Source: Ideonella livida (lineage in GTDB: Bacteria; Pseudomonadota; Gammaproteobacteria; Burkholderiales; Burkholderiaceae_C). From it: a stretch of 64,000 nucleotides of DNA. The stretch is from contig NZ_JAAGOH010000020.1 in NCBI RefSeq assembly GCF_010499455.1, positions 1 to 64,000 on the forward strand, in the 5' to 3' direction. The notes under the pieces were generated by a model, which was given only the letters and a program-made list of their open reading frames with translations, was not told where the DNA came from and ran no database searches. Below, one piece after another: positions 62,912 to 64,000 of this stretch. The first letter of the stretch is position 1; each line of letters opens with the position of its first letter. The position numbers and the translations under genes are program-made.

Positions 62912-64000
62912 GCGGGGGCGGACGAATCCGGGGCGGGGTGGGGGCTGGGCCGGGCGTCGCCGGAGGCGGTGGCCGTCCAGGGCCGTGCCATCTGGGTGGC
63001 CAGCGTGTCGGGGCCGGCGGTCAGGGCCACGGCATCGTAGAAACCCACCCGAGGTGTGGATTTGAGGTATTGCATGTGCAGCTCATGGCGGCGGCGCAGC
63101 AGGCGCTGGTACTGGGCCGCGTCCATGGCCTGGTGAAAGCGCGGCGAGCGTTGCTGCAGGCGCGGGGTGGCGGGTCCACCCCAGGGCGTGACCCGGGCAA
63201 AGGCGGCCCAGTCTGAAGGGGCGCTCACGTCCAGCCAGTGCAGGCCGGGGTGGGCGGCCAGCCGGTCCAGGGCGGCGCGGTAGGCGCCGGCGGCCGGCTG
63301 GTAGGCCAGGATGGGGGTGCAGTGGGCCAGGGTCAGCAGGCCCAACTGCGGGCCTTCGCGGCCCAGCCAGGGGGCCAGGCGCAGAGCGCGGTCCAGCATG
63401 TCGGTGGCCAGTATGGCGCCGGTGCTGTGGGCCACCACCAGCAGCTCGCGCACACCGGCCTCGCGGGCCTGTTCGGCATCGGCCACCAGCTCACGGGCGA
63501 AGGCGTCCAGGCGGGCTTCCAGGTCGGGTAGCCGGCCGCGGGCCTGGGCGAAGGTGAAGCCATACAGGCGCAGCAGCCATTCGGCGTCCAGCAGGCGCAC
63601 CAGGCCGCGCCACGGCAGCAGGGCCGTGGCCAGGCCGGCCAGGGCACCCAGGCTGGCCGAGGCCGCCCCGCTGGCCGTGGCCGCCCAGGCCCCCAGGCCG
63701 GCACCGGCGCCCAACGCGGCGCAGGCCACGCCAAAGGGAAAGACCGCCAGCCAGAAGGCGGCCGGGGCAGCGCGCCGCACCCGGGCGAAGGTGCCGTCGG
63801 TGCCGGCGCGGCCGTAGACCTGCAGGTAGTCGCGCAGGGCGCGGCCCAGCGGGCCCGGCCAGTGGGCCTGCACCACGTCGTGCCAGCTGAAGACGCCGTA
63901 ACGGGTGCGGCAAGAGGCCTGGCCCGGGGCCTGCCAGGCCACCTCCCAGCGGTGCAGGTGGCCGATTTGCTGGCGCTGGGTGCCGACGGTCACCGTCTCC
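62908..64000 (-). CDS. Membrane protein with a lipase-type motif (paralogue B), N-terminus cut by window edge
   Basis: The frame is open at base 64000, so the N-terminus is missing; 364 residues remain. It follows the same order as the product of the gene at 59788: FSWHDVVQAHWPGPLGR, hydrophobic segments (FWLAVFPFGVACAALGAGAG), LLVVAHSTGAILATDMLDRA, LTLAHCTPILAYQP, LHWLDVSAPSDW, and a final LTAGPDTLATQ (LTAGPQTLAQR in A). The Ser of AHSTGA is the expected nucleophile. Shared gaps and order make a duplication likely. The P450 start overlaps its stop codon. Confidence 0.75.
   Translation of the reverse strand, partial: ETVTVGTQRQQIGHLHRWEVAWQAPGQASCRTRYGVFSWHDVVQAHWPGPLGRALRDYLQVYGRAGTDGTFARVRRAAPAAFWLAVFPFGVACAALGAGAGLGAWAATASGAASASLGALAGLATALLPWRGLVRLLDAEWLLRLYGFTFAQARGRLPDLEARLDAFARELVADAEQAREAGVRELLVVAHSTGAILATDMLDRALRLAPWLGREGPQLGLLTLAHCTPILAYQPAAGAYRAALDRLAAHPGLHWLDVSAPSDWAAFARVTPWGGPATPRLQQRSPRFHQAMDAAQYQRLLRRRHELHMQYLKSTPRVGFYDAVALTAGPDTLATQMARPWTATASGDARPSPHPAPDSSAPA

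Noticed and set aside
61061-63040. Plus-strand open frame of about 659 codons opposite the P450 and neighbours
   Set aside because: Shadow composition; minus-strand P450 motifs are complete.

Overview
The window is a gene-dense, very GC-rich stretch of bacterial chromosome. Gene content and order point to a betaproteobacterium of the order Burkholderiales, probably in the Rubrivivax/Ideonella/Leptothrix neighbourhood. The clues are the order rplM-rpsI-DUF6776-bactofilin-erpA-anmK-M23 peptidase-tyrS, a Bug-type binding protein, a LysR/DUF2917 pair, a PEP-CTERM protein, and an SAH riboswitch on ahcY. That placement is an inference from gene order and family content, not from a search. I saw no rRNA, tRNA, insertion sequence, phage or CRISPR array.

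Layout. 1-8 kb: cca (cut by the left edge), a Rossmann-fold protein, a soluble lytic transglycosylase, a GST, a LysR regulator with two look-alike dyads around it, DUF2917, TfoX-like and 5-formyl-THF cyclo-ligase genes. 8-12 kb: the ahcY-tlyA-metF operon behind an SAH riboswitch, so SAH recycling, an RNA methyltransferase and methyl-group supply share one switch. 12-21 kb: a PEP-CTERM protein, PPK2 with a candidate FNR box, a GGDEF-EAL protein, purT, clpS-clpA and a cold-shock gene. 21-30 kb: UPF0149, a ferredoxin/branch-glycosyltransferase pair, a NUDIX-metallo-beta-lactamase fusion, htpG behind a sigma-32 promoter, an orphan sulfotransferase-like gene, srkA and a GNAT. 31-38 kb: the ribosomal/bactofilin/ErpA block, then anmK and an M23 peptidase (wall recycling and remodelling), tyrS and an anchored FKBP. 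38-50 kb: the PA2778/PA2779 pair, a CDF transporter, dtd, an orphan tricarboxylate-binding protein, a cupin, DUF3422, a TDT transporter, hemB-corA, a candidate small RNA, a HemJ/CopD-like membrane protein, VanZ, and a ferredoxin-hydrolase pair. 50-58 kb: a D,D-carboxypeptidase, the decayed remains of a D-amino-acid aminotransferase, DUF493-lipB-lipA, a TlpA-like lipoprotein, and an incomplete PTS (EIIA, HPr, EI) split by an opposite-strand acyltransferase.

58.5-64 kb (running off the right edge) is the most unusual part: a tightly coupled minus-strand operon. It encodes two paralogous membrane proteins with a lipase-type GxSxG motif, a cytochrome P450, a small membrane-anchored protein, and a UGT/RhlB-like glycosyltransferase. 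The combination suggests oxidation, glycosylation and acyl handling of a lipid-like molecule. I do not recognise it as a described pathway and rate it the best candidate for a new system here.

Start codons were usually moved inward from the longest open frame to the point where family similarity and a ribosome binding site or 4-nt gene overlap begin. Long open frames opposite real genes are artefacts of the high GC content and are left out.
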